Source of the DNA: a virus
Virus record (IMG/VR): IMGVR_UViG_3300000228_000003
Coordinates: 1 to 64,000 of that record
Length of the DNA: 64,000 nt
Direction: 5' to 3' (one strand)
Position numbers and translations under genes: made by a program. Below the pieces are notes generated by a model. It was not told the DNA's origin, searched no databases, and saw only the letters and a list, made by a program, of their open reading frames with translations. The stretch's first letter is position 1. Each line of letters begins with the position of its first letter. Shown here piece after piece: positions 36,109 to 46,823 of this stretch.

Positions 36109-37005
36109 ATGCTAAGTGATGTAATAGAGTATTTTAAAGATATTTATACGTCTTTTACAAAAGATAATACACTAAGAGCCGTATCGCAACTAGCCACAGC
36201 TCTTAGTAGTGATGTGATACCAGCTTTAACTATGTTAGATAGTAATTCTAATTTAGAGGTAATAAAAAGAAGCGTACTGCTAACTAATATTAATAAATTA
36301 GCTAAACTAGGTGCCAAGGATAATGTGGAGTTAATTTCAATCTTGTTAGAGCGATTTAAAATATACGAAAAAAAGTGTCAAGATTTAGAAGAACTAGTAG
36401 AAAGTAATCTAGCTAATTACACAGCTAACACTGGTACTAGTCTAAAAGATATAACCATACTAAAAGTTATAGAAGATATATCAGATTTAACACTTTATAC
36501 ACTAGATATTATAGACTATATTTTATTAAATGGTGGCGATAGTAATAACTATCCAGCTGCTAAAATAAAATATATTAAAGAAGGTGTGTATCCATATGTT
36601 AAACTTTTAGATTATTATACTAGAGAAAAGTTGACATCCATTATAAAAATTATACCAAAATTATCTGATAAAACAGTGGATGTTGTCAATAATAAAAAAA
36701 GTATGGTTATGACATTATTTGGTAAAACAAGTAGTGATGTAGAAAATTTACCTATCAACGGATTTATAGGTAATCCTATCTACCATATAAGAATATATAT
36801 GGTAGATAAAGAAATAGCTAAATATAAAATACTAAAAGATAAAAAGAAACTTATAGAACTTAGGATATTGGAACTTAAAGCAAAAGAACAATCTGCACCA
36901 ATAGAAGAAAAGAGTAGATTAGAAACAGCTATAGAGTATCACACTAAGATGTTATTAGAGCAAGAACGCTCTTTAGAAAAAGTAGAAAAGAAATATGGAG
37001 GATAA
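36109..37005 (+). CDS. Helical coiled-coil protein
   Basis: 298 residues. Almost wholly helical, with a strongly charged coiled coil at about 235-298 (Lys/Glu/Leu heptads) ending KKYGG. Start after AAGGATAAAC. Followed after three bases by the first inner-head-like gene. Possibly a scaffold or inner-head component. Confidence 0.65.
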   Translation: MLSDVIEYFKDIYTSFTKDNTLRAVSQLATALSSDVIPALTMLDSNSNLEVIKRSVLLTNINKLAKLGAKDNVELISILLERFKIYEKKCQDLEELVESNLANYTANTGTSLKDITILKVIEDISDLTLYTLDIIDYILLNGGDSNNYPAAKIKYIKEGVYPYVKLLDYYTREKLTSIIKIIPKLSDKTVDVVNNKKSMVMTLFGKTSSDVENLPINGFIGNPIYHIRIYMVDKEIAKYKILKDKKKLIELRILELKAKEQSAPIEEKSRLETAIEYHTKMLLEQERSLEKVEKKYGG

Positions 37006-37008
37006 GAT

Positions 37009-38406
37009 ATGTTGGATAATAGTTATTTAAAAAAAGATATTGAACCGGCAACACCCGTAATACCAATCGGTAATACTGATATAGTATTATCATTAGAATC
37101 TGTAGAACGAGCTACTTTTGTAGTAGATAACGATTTTGATACTAATATTACTACACTTGAAGCAGCGTATAGTGTATTATCAGGTACATTTTATAAAGTT
37201 TCTAGTAAACTAAATATGTTAAAAAACAACGAGTGTACTGTTGAAGAACTTGGGTTAATACAACTTAATATGTTTTTAGCACATGAAACACTATGTACTC
37301 TTGGTGTAAAAAGTGAAGAACTAAATTTACCAACATTTGAACATAATTATGATAGTAAATTATTAGCCAGTAACATCACGTATGAGGGTGTAGTTGATTT
37401 TATAACAAGAATGTTCGAAATGCTAGGAAGACTATTAGAAAGTATCTTTGGTAAAAGACGAGCTATCTCAGCTGGTATATCTAATATAATAAAAAAAGAA
37501 TTAGTACTTAAGAAAATAGATTTATCTAAAGTGCCAGATATAACATTAGTTATAAAAAAAGAAGAACTAGAAACATTATACACAATATACTGCGGTGTTA
37601 TACATACTGCTAATAAATCTCTATTAGAATCAATATTTTTAAGTGCTACTAGTGCTGCTGCCGGTGGAGCTAAGTACATAAAAGCACTACCTAGTTACTA
37701 TAAAGAATTAGAAGTAGCATTCAAAAAGGCGGTAGACGAAGAAGATAGTAACGCTGTGATTGATCTTACTATTGTCAAGTTACCAGAAACAGGCATACTA
37801 GAACCAGGTTACCAAGCAGCTCTTGCTAGTGAAACAACTAGGCATAACACAACAGATACTCCTATTAAAAAATATATACAAGATAATAACTATGGCGCAT
37901 TACAAAGAATATTATTAATAAATAACAATATTTTTATGCTTTGCGCTAAAACTTTTAAAAATTTAACTTTACCAGCATATGTTGCTAGTAAAACTCTTGA
38001 TAGTTTAGAAAAGTTACCAAAAGATGTACTTGCTGGTGAACCTGACACGTCTGAAATACCAGCTAGAGTACTAGCTGAAAGTTTAAATAAACTAATAGAC
38101 GCAATAGCAATTATAAATAGTACATATGAAACAACAAATTATGAAAAAACTATGTTAGAGACAGTTAACACACTACATGAGTACATAAAAAATAAAGTAA
38201 CTAACCAAGATATGGCTAGTGACATAATAATGTTGGCCAACGGATTGTTTAAGGATACAAACGGTAATCCAGGTGGTTTATTTACTTTAAATATGCTTAC
38301 TAAAGAGTCAGGATTAATATCATTAGCTAATGCTACATTTACTATGTATAATAAAAAAATAGAAGAACATAGTAAAAATAACACTCCGCAACCACCAGCT
38401 GCATAA
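37009..38406 (+). CDS. Inner-head-like protein family member 1
   Basis: 465 residues. VLSLES (Ser28-Leu29-Glu30) is a candidate prohead protease site of the S/A-x-E type. An amphipathic helix (EGVVDFITRMFEMLGRLLE) lies near residues 126-150, followed by basic and helical regions. This layout recurs in six other proteins in the window and resembles the paralogous processed inner-body proteins of phiKZ-like virions. Role inferred: packed or structural protein in the capsid interior. The C-terminus is Pro/Asn/Ala-rich. Confidence 0.6.
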   Translation: MLDNSYLKKDIEPATPVIPIGNTDIVLSLESVERATFVVDNDFDTNITTLEAAYSVLSGTFYKVSSKLNMLKNNECTVEELGLIQLNMFLAHETLCTLGVKSEELNLPTFEHNYDSKLLASNITYEGVVDFITRMFEMLGRLLESIFGKRRAISAGISNIIKKELVLKKIDLSKVPDITLVIKKEELETLYTIYCGVIHTANKSLLESIFLSATSAAAGGAKYIKALPSYYKELEVAFKKAVDEEDSNAVIDLTIVKLPETGILEPGYQAALASETTRHNTTDTPIKKYIQDNNYGALQRILLINNNIFMLCAKTFKNLTLPAYVASKTLDSLEKLPKDVLAGEPDTSEIPARVLAESLNKLIDAIAIINSTYETTNYEKTMLETVNTLHEYIKNKVTNQDMASDIIMLANGLFKDTNGNPGGLFTLNMLTKESGLISLANATFTMYNKKIEEHSKNNTPQPPAA

Positions 38407-38417
38407 GGAAAGAAAAT

Positions 38418-40019
38418 ATGATAAGCAATAAACGTGTATACACTATGGAAAATAACGCATTTGATAGCAGCGATGACCATATATTAAGTGTTGATGGTGA
38501 CGAAAGTACTGCTATATCTTTTAGTAGTAATAATGAAGATGATACAGATATTAGTTTAGAAGAACTAGATACATATACAAGAAACTATCTTAATGGGTAT
38601 TTAGCGTTATCTAATGCTAAAGCTTATGCTGTAGAACATAGTAGTACACCGCTTGGTTTAAAGGTATTAACTACAACATTAGAAATGGTTAATAGTACAT
38701 TAAAACTAAAATCTAAAGATACATATGTTATTACTGTAGAAAGCAATACTTATTTAAGCTATACTATTACGATTGAAGCAGCTGATGGTATGATGTCTAA
38801 AATATGGGAAGGTATAAAAACATTCTTTAAAAAGATATGGGATGGCATAACTTCATTATTTAGTAAAACTAAAAGTAAAAATGCAGAAGAAGTTAAAAAA
38901 ATAGAAACTTCTTCTGCAGAGATTGTTAATTTACAAAAACAAGTAGAAGCCACTAAAACTATAGAGGTGGAAGATGTTTTATCAGTAGAAGTTTCTATGG
39001 GGTTAGTTAAACCATTATCAGGCTTTATATATAAAAACCCTACTATAACTATACAGCAATTACAAACTAACATAGCGGCGTATTTTTCGTATACAGCTAG
39101 TAATGGACACCCAATACTTGCTTTCATCGACACATTGACTAGTTCGATAAATAGTATAATATCAATTATGCAAGCTATACCATCTGGTCCTGCAACAGAT
39201 ACAAATAGCGTTATTAAAATGACCAGTTCAGAAGCGGAAGTTAAGATAAACGAAGTATTATTAAAAAATGGCTTTGCAAAGTATTCTGGATTAGTTACTA
39301 AGTTAAATATAGATGTTAGTAAATTAAATGGAGATACTTCGTTTATTAGTAATAAATACTATATACCACTAGGTATTCATAATGATGAATTCTATATATA
39401 TATTATAGGCACTAAAGATTTTCCTGGCGAGGATAAAGATAGATATAAATCTAGTATTGAAAAACTCACTATAAAACCAGAGGTGTATAGTAAGATAAGA
39501 TTACCTGTTATGAAAAACGAGAATGATATTAGTGTATATTCCAAGACGGCTGAGACATGGAGCAATGCAGTAACAAGTACTAGTAATAGTGTAGACACTG
39601 TTAAAAATAAAACCAATGAGCTTTTAAATAAAGTAGATGCAGAAGTAAAAAGACAAAATGATAATATACCTAGAAATTTCATAGACTTTGCAAACACTAT
39701 AATAACAGGTTATTTGTCAGCACTAAATATCTACGCACATCGATTATATGGTACAGACCTTATTACTTTAAGTAACTATTTCGATGCAGTAAAAGACCAT
39801 TATAATGCAGCATTAGCTGTTAAAAATGAAAAAGCAGCAACTAATCAAGCAGAAGCGGATAAAACAGCAACTAACCAAGCAGCAGCTAACCAAGCAGAAG
39901 TTGATAAAGCAGCAGCTGACCAAGCAGCGGCTAACCAAGCAGCAGCGGATAAAGCGGAAGCTGATAAACCCAAGGGCTTTATTAACAGGGCTAAAAACTT
40001 TTTAGGTAGTAAAAAATGA
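38418..40019 (+). CDS. Inner-head-like protein family member 2 with Ala-rich repeats
   Basis: 533 residues. An acidic N-terminus is followed by ITVES and TITIEA sites and an aromatic amphipathic helix (MMSKIWEGIKTFFKKIWDG) at about 130-150. The C-terminus (475-516) is a repeat of AANQA and ADKA units forming a likely long helix, ending in a basic GFINRAKNFLGSKK tail. The start at 38418 follows AAGGAAAG. It overlaps the next gene by four bases. Inner-head role inferred from the family layout. Confidence 0.6.
   Translation: MISNKRVYTMENNAFDSSDDHILSVDGDESTAISFSSNNEDDTDISLEELDTYTRNYLNGYLALSNAKAYAVEHSSTPLGLKVLTTTLEMVNSTLKLKSKDTYVITVESNTYLSYTITIEAADGMMSKIWEGIKTFFKKIWDGITSLFSKTKSKNAEEVKKIETSSAEIVNLQKQVEATKTIEVEDVLSVEVSMGLVKPLSGFIYKNPTITIQQLQTNIAAYFSYTASNGHPILAFIDTLTSSINSIISIMQAIPSGPATDTNSVIKMTSSEAEVKINEVLLKNGFAKYSGLVTKLNIDVSKLNGDTSFISNKYYIPLGIHNDEFYIYIIGTKDFPGEDKDRYKSSIEKLTIKPEVYSKIRLPVMKNENDISVYSKTAETWSNAVTSTSNSVDTVKNKTNELLNKVDAEVKRQNDNIPRNFIDFANTIITGYLSALNIYAHRLYGTDLITLSNYFDAVKDHYNAALAVKNEKAATNQAEADKTATNQAAANQAEVDKAAADQAAANQAAADKAEADKPKGFINRAKNFLGSKK
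39838..39968 (+). repeat. In-gene Ala/Asn/Gln/Asp/Lys repeat
   Basis: About 130 bp of imperfect repeats built on GCAGCTAACCAAGCAG and GCAGCGGATAAAGC. It encodes alternating ANQA and ADKA units at the end of the gene 38418-40019. Likely prone to length change by slippage. Confidence 0.8.
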
Positions 40020-42388
40020 TAACTAGTAACATATTAAAAAAAGGTGTAATTAAAACACCAGGCAGAGTAGATGTTTTAAACATTCCACAGTTTATGGATT
40101 ATAATATTGAATTACAAAATATAGAAGCAACGCTAGAACAAGCTTCTGTAATGATTAATACTTTAGATATCTATGTGAATACTATTAATAAATTTAAAGA
40201 CGCTAGTTCCTTACAGGAGTATAATAAAGCTTTTTGTAGAATAACTAATTTAAATTATGTACCAACAGTCGCATTAGAAAGCATAACTCGCGTTAATACG
40301 GCGGTGGCGTATATTATTACTATGGAAGAGAGTAAATCTCTTATAGGAAGAATGTACGAAAGTATTAAGAACTTCATAATGAATATCTTTAGATGGATTA
40401 AAGGTCTATTTGTTAGTACTAAAAAAGATGTTGAAAATAATGAAGATAAATTAGACAAAATAGATGGTCAGACATCTAGTACTAAAGCAAGAACAGGTAT
40501 AGACGAAATGCCAGCTGACATTAATGAAAAATATAGTAAAATGTTTGCTAGTTTAATCTACACTACACCTAATCTAACAGCACTAGAGCTTGAAACACTA
40601 ATAATCAAATATGGAAACCATATAGGAAGTGGTAGCATAAGTGACGTAATATTTTCATCAGCTACTACGGTAATAGATAATATAGTGAAAGAACAGACTA
40701 TTAAGGGTAGTTGGTTCAGTAAGGACACAAAACAACTAAAGTTTTTAAATAAGTATGATACTGTGCAAGAGTACATAGTTGAAAATATTAATAATAACGC
40801 GGCAATAAAACAAGCTAAAGCTAATATGCCGGTTATAATAGATAAAAGTAAATTAGAAGATGCAGAGGATGTAGATAGTCTAAATATAGTTCCATTAGGA
40901 TATAAAAATAGTACTATATTTGCTCTGTCACTAGGCACTAATGGACAAAGCGACGACCTTAATGACTATAAACCAGGTATAAAAAAATTTACTGTAAAAC
41001 AAAATGTTATAGATGCTATAAAGATACCGTTATTTACAGAAATAAACATAGCGCATACTAGTAGTAGACTTAGACAGTTAAATAGTAAAATTTTAAGTAA
41101 ACAAACAGAACTACTAGAAGTAACTGCACGTATAGAAGGATATATGACTAAGCTGAATATGGATATGAGCGAAGAGATTAGTGACTCACCTCGTTATACA
41201 TTAGCCGTTTCTACACTAAGTTATAGTTTAACATTATTAGGTACACTAGCTAATAGCGCACGCGTTGTTGTAGATACTGTTATTAATAATAGTATAAGTC
41301 ATTTTATATCTTATCTAGAAGATTGTATTAGTGTTTATAATAAACAAGCTGAAGAAGAAAAACAAAACACTGATAAAGAAGCAGCAGATAAAAAAGATGT
41401 AACTACAGAAAGCGTTCGCGATGCTGCTTTGGATTATTATACTATGAGTACTGATATTGCCCAAGGTTATTATGTAGGTAATCGTAAAAAAGAAGAAACA
41501 GAGAGTGTTATAAGTAAAAATAAAAATATAATATTAAAGGTAAATAAAAATAAAATACCTACATTACATTTTAATAAGAGTGACATTAATGAAATATCAA
41601 AATACACCCACGGTTTAAATGTTAATATTAATAATGGTATAATAAATAGTATGATAGAATATTTTGAGTTACTAGATAAGGTTATTGCTAACTCGCTAAT
41701 TATTATGTCAGATGTTAATAAAGGGATTTCTATATTTAGAAATATCATACTAGACACCATAAAGAAAGGCGAGTTACTAGACGCGGTAACTAATAATGAT
41801 ACATATAGCACATTATTTCCTATGACATTGGTACAACCGTTTATAAAAAGTGTTGATAATTACAATAAAAGTATAATACCATTACAGCACGGAGATAGCT
41901 TCGCTAAAACATCGAGTACTGTAGTACGGGTGCTGAACTATTATGCCTTTGGTGGTATAATGCGTAATTTATTAGAATATAAAAAAGTACTACCTATACC
42001 AGAACTATATACTGTAAAAGACACAGTTTTTGAAGAAAGTACTGTGCTAGAAGACAGGTATGTTAGTAAAATAACTACTGCATTACCTACTAATACTATA
42101 ATAAGTATAGTAGCTAAGTTAAATAGAGGTTTAGAAGTAGTACTTAATAATAGTTTTGATAACGAGAAACTTATGGAGTCCGTGTTAAAGGATATAACTG
42201 ATGCCGTTATTAAAAATAATAAAGACATAAGCTCTAGTAAAATAAAAAGTACACTAGCACATTTAACCAGAACAGGTGGTGAGTTAACTGGTATTAAATA
42301 TTATAACTATAATACACTAATTTATAGAAATAATATAGAAAACGCTATACAGAAAATATTTGAAGTTATAGAAAATAAAATAGATTGA
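40016..42388 (+). CDS. Inner-head-like protein family member 3
   Basis: 790 residues, the longest of the group. VALES (Ala-Leu-Glu) near residue 85 is a candidate processing site, followed by an amphipathic helix with aromatic and basic faces (LIGRMYESIKNFIMNIFRWI) at about 107-130, then a charged linker. The C-terminal two thirds are helical, with a second conserved-looking part from residue 460. Last gene of the run, followed by a perfect palindrome. Inner-head role inferred. Confidence 0.6.
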   Translation: MITSNILKKGVIKTPGRVDVLNIPQFMDYNIELQNIEATLEQASVMINTLDIYVNTINKFKDASSLQEYNKAFCRITNLNYVPTVALESITRVNTAVAYIITMEESKSLIGRMYESIKNFIMNIFRWIKGLFVSTKKDVENNEDKLDKIDGQTSSTKARTGIDEMPADINEKYSKMFASLIYTTPNLTALELETLIIKYGNHIGSGSISDVIFSSATTVIDNIVKEQTIKGSWFSKDTKQLKFLNKYDTVQEYIVENINNNAAIKQAKANMPVIIDKSKLEDAEDVDSLNIVPLGYKNSTIFALSLGTNGQSDDLNDYKPGIKKFTVKQNVIDAIKIPLFTEINIAHTSSRLRQLNSKILSKQTELLEVTARIEGYMTKLNMDMSEEISDSPRYTLAVSTLSYSLTLLGTLANSARVVVDTVINNSISHFISYLEDCISVYNKQAEEEKQNTDKEAADKKDVTTESVRDAALDYYTMSTDIAQGYYVGNRKKEETESVISKNKNIILKVNKNKIPTLHFNKSDINEISKYTHGLNVNINNGIINSMIEYFELLDKVIANSLIIMSDVNKGISIFRNIILDTIKKGELLDAVTNNDTYSTLFPMTLVQPFIKSVDNYNKSIIPLQHGDSFAKTSSTVVRVLNYYAFGGIMRNLLEYKKVLPIPELYTVKDTVFEESTVLEDRYVSKITTALPTNTIISIVAKLNRGLEVVLNNSFDNEKLMESVLKDITDAVIKNNKDISSSKIKSTLAHLTRTGGELTGIKYYNYNTLIYRNNIENAIQKIFEVIENKID

Positions 42389-42421
42389 CTAAGATAAGAG
42401 GGATATCCCTCTTATCTTAGT
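42388..42421. terminator. 34-bp palindrome between convergent units
   Basis: A perfect 34-bp palindrome centred on GGGATATCCC, between the inner-head gene and the end of the RNAP beta gene on the minus strand. Probably bidirectional. Confidence 0.7.
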
Positions 42422-42423
42422 AT

Positions 42424-45400
42424 TTAGTTAAAATATAAATTTATAGCACCTTTTTCTATTTGTTTAATAACAGCTATAGTTGTACTCATTAAGTCAGGCG
42501 AACCAACTATACGAGCAAATACGCTAGTGCCACTAAACTTTGCTTCTATAGGTATACCACTGTCTGTAGTTATATCTTCTGTAAAAACATGCCCAGCAGT
42601 AAATTTTAATTGGTTACAAAATATAAACTTATCGCCAGTACCTACGCTATCTAGTCTATCTATATATATCTTAATTTCTACAGCTTGTGGTTTTAACGGA
42701 ATACCTTTTATGCTATACGACCCATTTACTTTACCAGTGTATCCAGTGTTTGCTAATAAAAACTTATCAGATACATTAGCTATTTCTTGTAATGATTTAC
42801 TCAGTTCTAAAAACTCGCAGTTGTAGTATAATACTATTTTACTTATAGTTCCATTATATTTAGCTTTAGGGGAACTTTTAGCTATGTCTTGTAATATACT
42901 TAACGTTCGTTCGTCTATGTTGTGTCCACCGAGTATATTACTATTGTTTATAGTTAATAAAGGTTGTGTTGCTTTTATAACATCATTAACATTTACTATA
43001 TTATTTATATTCTGATTAGCTTCTACAACTATAGACCTAGTGTGCGTAACTTTAGTAGTTAACTTATTATTAAGCTTAGTAGACAACACACCTGAATCTT
43101 CTAGAGTAGCGGACTCTTCTGATATAGCAACTGTTACAACTGTACCTTGTTTATATATAACTTGGTTCTTTATAAAAACACTAGGTGTAAAAAAAGCAGC
43201 ATCATATGTAACTATGTCGTCTTCTTCTACAGTATCGCCAACTTTAAGAGAAGTTATTAGTTCGTGTGTATAACAGATATTAGCTTCTTCTTTAGATGTC
43301 CATTTGTACAATTTAAACTTATCTTCTTTTGTATTATTATATAGAATAGTTACAGTGTCTTTAGTAATACTTGTAACCTTGCCTTTACCTTTAGCCTTAC
43401 CTATAAATTTTATTCCAGCTTTATGCGATATCATATGTTCATATCCGGTGATAACATATGGTGTTTCGCTTCCTAGTATAGGTATAACATGAGACCCCAT
43501 TATGGCACTAAAATTAGAACGCTTAGGGTCATCGTATCTTGAAAACGGCATCAGTACACCAGTAGTAGATAGTATATTACTCCAAGTATCGTTATCTTGT
43601 AACAGTTTAGTTTTCCCTCTTATAGAAGTAACATTAGGTGTAGCAGATAGACCAGCAGTTATACCAACATCACCACTGTCTTTACTATGCTCACTAAGTA
43701 TACCTATGTCTTCTGGGAATATAGACCTTGTGTTTACAGACATCCCTTCTCTACTTCTACCACCAGCACCTAGGTATGTGATTTCTTCATTTTGCTTAAC
43801 ATTAGCCAGTGGATTTAAATCTTCTTCTAACATAACAGTACTATCTTCGTTTATAGCTTTTATAATACTATAAGGGTCAACATTCACGCGACTTTTAGTA
43901 TAGTTACTATTATTGTTATGTTCTTTTATAGCTTTTATAAGTTGTTTATACATTAACCCGGCTATACGTTCGTGTCCTTTAATAAGCATTCCGCTCGTGT
44001 CATTAGGATTTTCATACTTATCATTTTTTAATAATTCAGACGAACGTATCAATAACCCTATAAAGGTAGCTGGCTCTTCCATAGAGACCAATATCTCTTT
44101 AGTTATAGGGTCTACGTAAGAATTTTCTAATATGTTAATCTCGTTGATATAAGTAACAGCTAGCTGCATATCTGAGAAAATCTTCAAATAGGATATCTTA
44201 TTATTAAAACTATCAAAAGTGTTATTTTTCAAAACACTGTCTATGCTTAATAAACCAAATACTAAGTTGTCTTTATAATTATAACTTCTACTTAGTATTA
44301 AGTATTTATCTTTAAACTTTATAACTGTATTGTCTACAGCTAATGAACCTCTATCTACTTTATCAACAACTTTAAAAGTATACTTTAGTATATTTAATAT
44401 ATTAGTTAATCCTAAATAATACATTAATAAAAAGATTACCGGTATCTTGGTATTATAAATAGCAATACTAATAAACTCTACAGGTACTTTAGTTTTATCT
44501 ATCTCTAGTAAGTGATATATACTTTCATAAGTAATAGCATTATTTTTAGTTACTATTTTTATTAAATTATTTCTATCCATAGTTACATAGCTAACATTGT
44601 TACATCCTATTAATATTAAACCGTCTTTCTCAATACTAGCTAGTGGTATGTTTAATCCACCATTACTTAGTAATGCGGCTCTTTTAAAATAGTCGAATGT
44701 GTAATTTATGTTATTATATTCAAAAGCTTTAATGTATCTAGCGATAACACTGTAGTCATTAGGTAAATCTGCATTTTTGTTATCTACACCTAATTTTACT
44801 AGTTTTTTAAGATTAGGATTAGTGACGGCGATACTAACTAGTTGCTTATACACCCAAAAGCCAGCGTCATTAGTTTTATTAAAAGCTCTTGTTATAAAAA
44901 GTTTACCGTAGTAACTAGATAAAGCAACTTTATTCTTATCTATTTTACGTATAGGTATGTCTGATAACTGTTTACGCATAACATATGTGTTACCGCTTAA
45001 AATGAATCTACCATCTTCTCGTATTTCTGGCAATACTATTTTAATATTATTAGATACACCATTTAGCATAGTTAGTTTTACATCGTGTGTTATAGTACTA
45101 CCTAATATACTAGCTGTTTTATATGTACTATAACCAGAGATTAACGCGTTAGCAGCATTAACACTGAAGATGGTTTTTACTATATCATCGTTATAAAATT
45201 CTGATATATATTTTTTATTATAGTTATTGATTATAGCTTTAGTATCATTAGTTTTAAGCACAGGACTTTTTATATTAATAACTGTTTCATTTAGACTAAC
45301 ATCTTTTTTATTTTGTAAGATGTCTTTAACAGTCTGTGGACTATCTGGATATGGTTTAATATTAAGAGACTCTTTTAAAACGTTTTTATATACAGAACTA

Positions 45401-46722
45401 GCCTTCTTATTTATAATACCATTTTTTTCTAGAAGATCAATGTTATTATTAGATATATCTTCTAAAGTAGAAGTATCTTTATATATACTATCTATATCCG
45501 TATAGGTAGTGTCTTTATTAAGCTCAGTAATATTAATACCCTGTAGTGCTTGATTAAGTGTATTTAGTACATCAGTTTTTTCAATTTTATCAACATTAAT
45601 AGCAGCTTCGTCTTCTTTAGCTCTAATGTCTATGTTATTAAGTATAGTATCTAAATCAGATATATCACTACTGTTTTTATTATTTGTGGTACCAATAGTA
45701 GTAGAACCGTTAGTGATACCTAACATGATTTTATTATCAGTTTCTACATTATCTACTTCCGTATTAGGTGTATCTACTGTGTCTTCCATAAGTGTTTTTA
45801 TTTGCATATTGTATAGTAACACATATAAAAGTTTCTGTGCATCAGGTTTATTAACAGATATTAAATTTATTTTATTTTTAGTATCTTTATCTTTAATTAT
45901 TAGTGTTCTTAATGTATATAAGTTAATAGGCACTACACTGCTTTCTAACGTTAATAATAATACTGTGCTTTTACTTTTAATCTCGGTGATACCATTCAGT
46001 GTGCATAGCTTATCACTATTAACATCAAACATTCTATATAGATTTAGAAAATTAAGTTTATCAGCAGTATCAAAAGTGGACATAAAATCGCTAGTAGGTG
46101 TAGTTAGTTTTATATATTTAACTAATACTTGTCTTGTTATAGGTATACTAGGTAACTCTATTCTTATATAATTTACTCTATCTGTCTCTGTGTTATTTAT
46201 AGTATCAGCTAGTGTTACTTGTGTGTTATACCAATGGTAATAAGTGTTAAACCTGTGATTAGCATATTTATGTAGAAATGTAAGCGCAGTGTAATCTACT
46301 AATATAGTATCATTCTTATATATACTAACAGTACGCTGCTCGTATTTTAAATATTTAATATTAACACTCAATGTTTTATAGTCTGTTAGTAATTTATCAT
46401 AACTAATACTTTTTTTAGTATATGCTCCTAACGTAGTTCCTCTATAGTCATAAAGGTATTTATAATAAATATTACTTTTAGGGCTAGCAAGTATGTCGTT
46501 ATGTTTAATTCGTAATGGTACATCTGTTTCTGTTATGTAATGGTATATACTATTAAAAGGTAATATTAATGTACTACTATTAATTATTCTAGGTTGTAAG
46601 AAGTTACGTATGCCAATTAACCCATAACTACGATACCATAAGTCAGTAGGCATAATAGTATTTTCCATGGTTATAACATTGTCACGTGATTCAAATGTGT
46701 GGTGCAGTAATGTTGTAGACAT
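42424..46722 (-). CDS. RNA polymerase beta subunit with long N-terminal extension
   Basis: 1432 residues from ATG 46722, chosen because AAGGA is five bases upstream; an in-frame ATG nine codons earlier lacks this. Near the C-terminus GDKFIFCNQLK has Lys1365 and Lys1373 eight apart, as the two active-site lysines in E. coli (GDKMAGRHGNK). Then TTDSGIPIE matches the ENGTPVD region. GRFILSGNTYVMRKQL near residue 570 corresponds to the FIINGTERVIVSQL region, which lies near residue 130 in E. coli. So about 440 extra residues precede it, including an Asn/Asp/Thr-rich linker (about 325-400). It ends about 70 residues after the first active-site Lys and lacks the bacterial C-terminal clamp. One uninterrupted gene, where phiKZ-like beta subunits are usually split. 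Confidence 0.88.
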   Translation of the reverse strand: MSTTLLHHTFESRDNVITMENTIMPTDLWYRSYGLIGIRNFLQPRIINSSTLILPFNSIYHYITETDVPLRIKHNDILASPKSNIYYKYLYDYRGTTLGAYTKKSISYDKLLTDYKTLSVNIKYLKYEQRTVSIYKNDTILVDYTALTFLHKYANHRFNTYYHWYNTQVTLADTINNTETDRVNYIRIELPSIPITRQVLVKYIKLTTPTSDFMSTFDTADKLNFLNLYRMFDVNSDKLCTLNGITEIKSKSTVLLLTLESSVVPINLYTLRTLIIKDKDTKNKINLISVNKPDAQKLLYVLLYNMQIKTLMEDTVDTPNTEVDNVETDNKIMLGITNGSTTIGTTNNKNSSDISDLDTILNNIDIRAKEDEAAINVDKIEKTDVLNTLNQALQGINITELNKDTTYTDIDSIYKDTSTLEDISNNNIDLLEKNGIINKKASSVYKNVLKESLNIKPYPDSPQTVKDILQNKKDVSLNETVINIKSPVLKTNDTKAIINNYNKKYISEFYNDDIVKTIFSVNAANALISGYSTYKTASILGSTITHDVKLTMLNGVSNNIKIVLPEIREDGRFILSGNTYVMRKQLSDIPIRKIDKNKVALSSYYGKLFITRAFNKTNDAGFWVYKQLVSIAVTNPNLKKLVKLGVDNKNADLPNDYSVIARYIKAFEYNNINYTFDYFKRAALLSNGGLNIPLASIEKDGLILIGCNNVSYVTMDRNNLIKIVTKNNAITYESIYHLLEIDKTKVPVEFISIAIYNTKIPVIFLLMYYLGLTNILNILKYTFKVVDKVDRGSLAVDNTVIKFKDKYLILSRSYNYKDNLVFGLLSIDSVLKNNTFDSFNNKISYLKIFSDMQLAVTYINEINILENSYVDPITKEILVSMEEPATFIGLLIRSSELLKNDKYENPNDTSGMLIKGHERIAGLMYKQLIKAIKEHNNNSNYTKSRVNVDPYSIIKAINEDSTVMLEEDLNPLANVKQNEEITYLGAGGRSREGMSVNTRSIFPEDIGILSEHSKDSGDVGITAGLSATPNVTSIRGKTKLLQDNDTWSNILSTTGVLMPFSRYDDPKRSNFSAIMGSHVIPILGSETPYVITGYEHMISHKAGIKFIGKAKGKGKVTSITKDTVTILYNNTKEDKFKLYKWTSKEEANICYTHELITSLKVGDTVEEDDIVTYDAAFFTPSVFIKNQVIYKQGTVVTVAISEESATLEDSGVLSTKLNNKLTTKVTHTRSIVVEANQNINNIVNVNDVIKATQPLLTINNSNILGGHNIDERTLSILQDIAKSSPKAKYNGTISKIVLYYNCEFLELSKSLQEIANVSDKFLLANTGYTGKVNGSYSIKGIPLKPQAVEIKIYIDRLDSVGTGDKFIFCNQLKFTAGHVFTEDITTDSGIPIEAKFSGTSVFARIVGSPDLMSTTIAVIKQIEKGAINLYFN

Positions 46723-46823
46723 ATAAATCCTTATGAGTTGATTAATCATTTATCTATTTTTTTTATTTTAATAGTATAAAGAGTGCTGCTTTGTTGAATA
46801 TTTGGTATAAAGGAAAATAGAAC

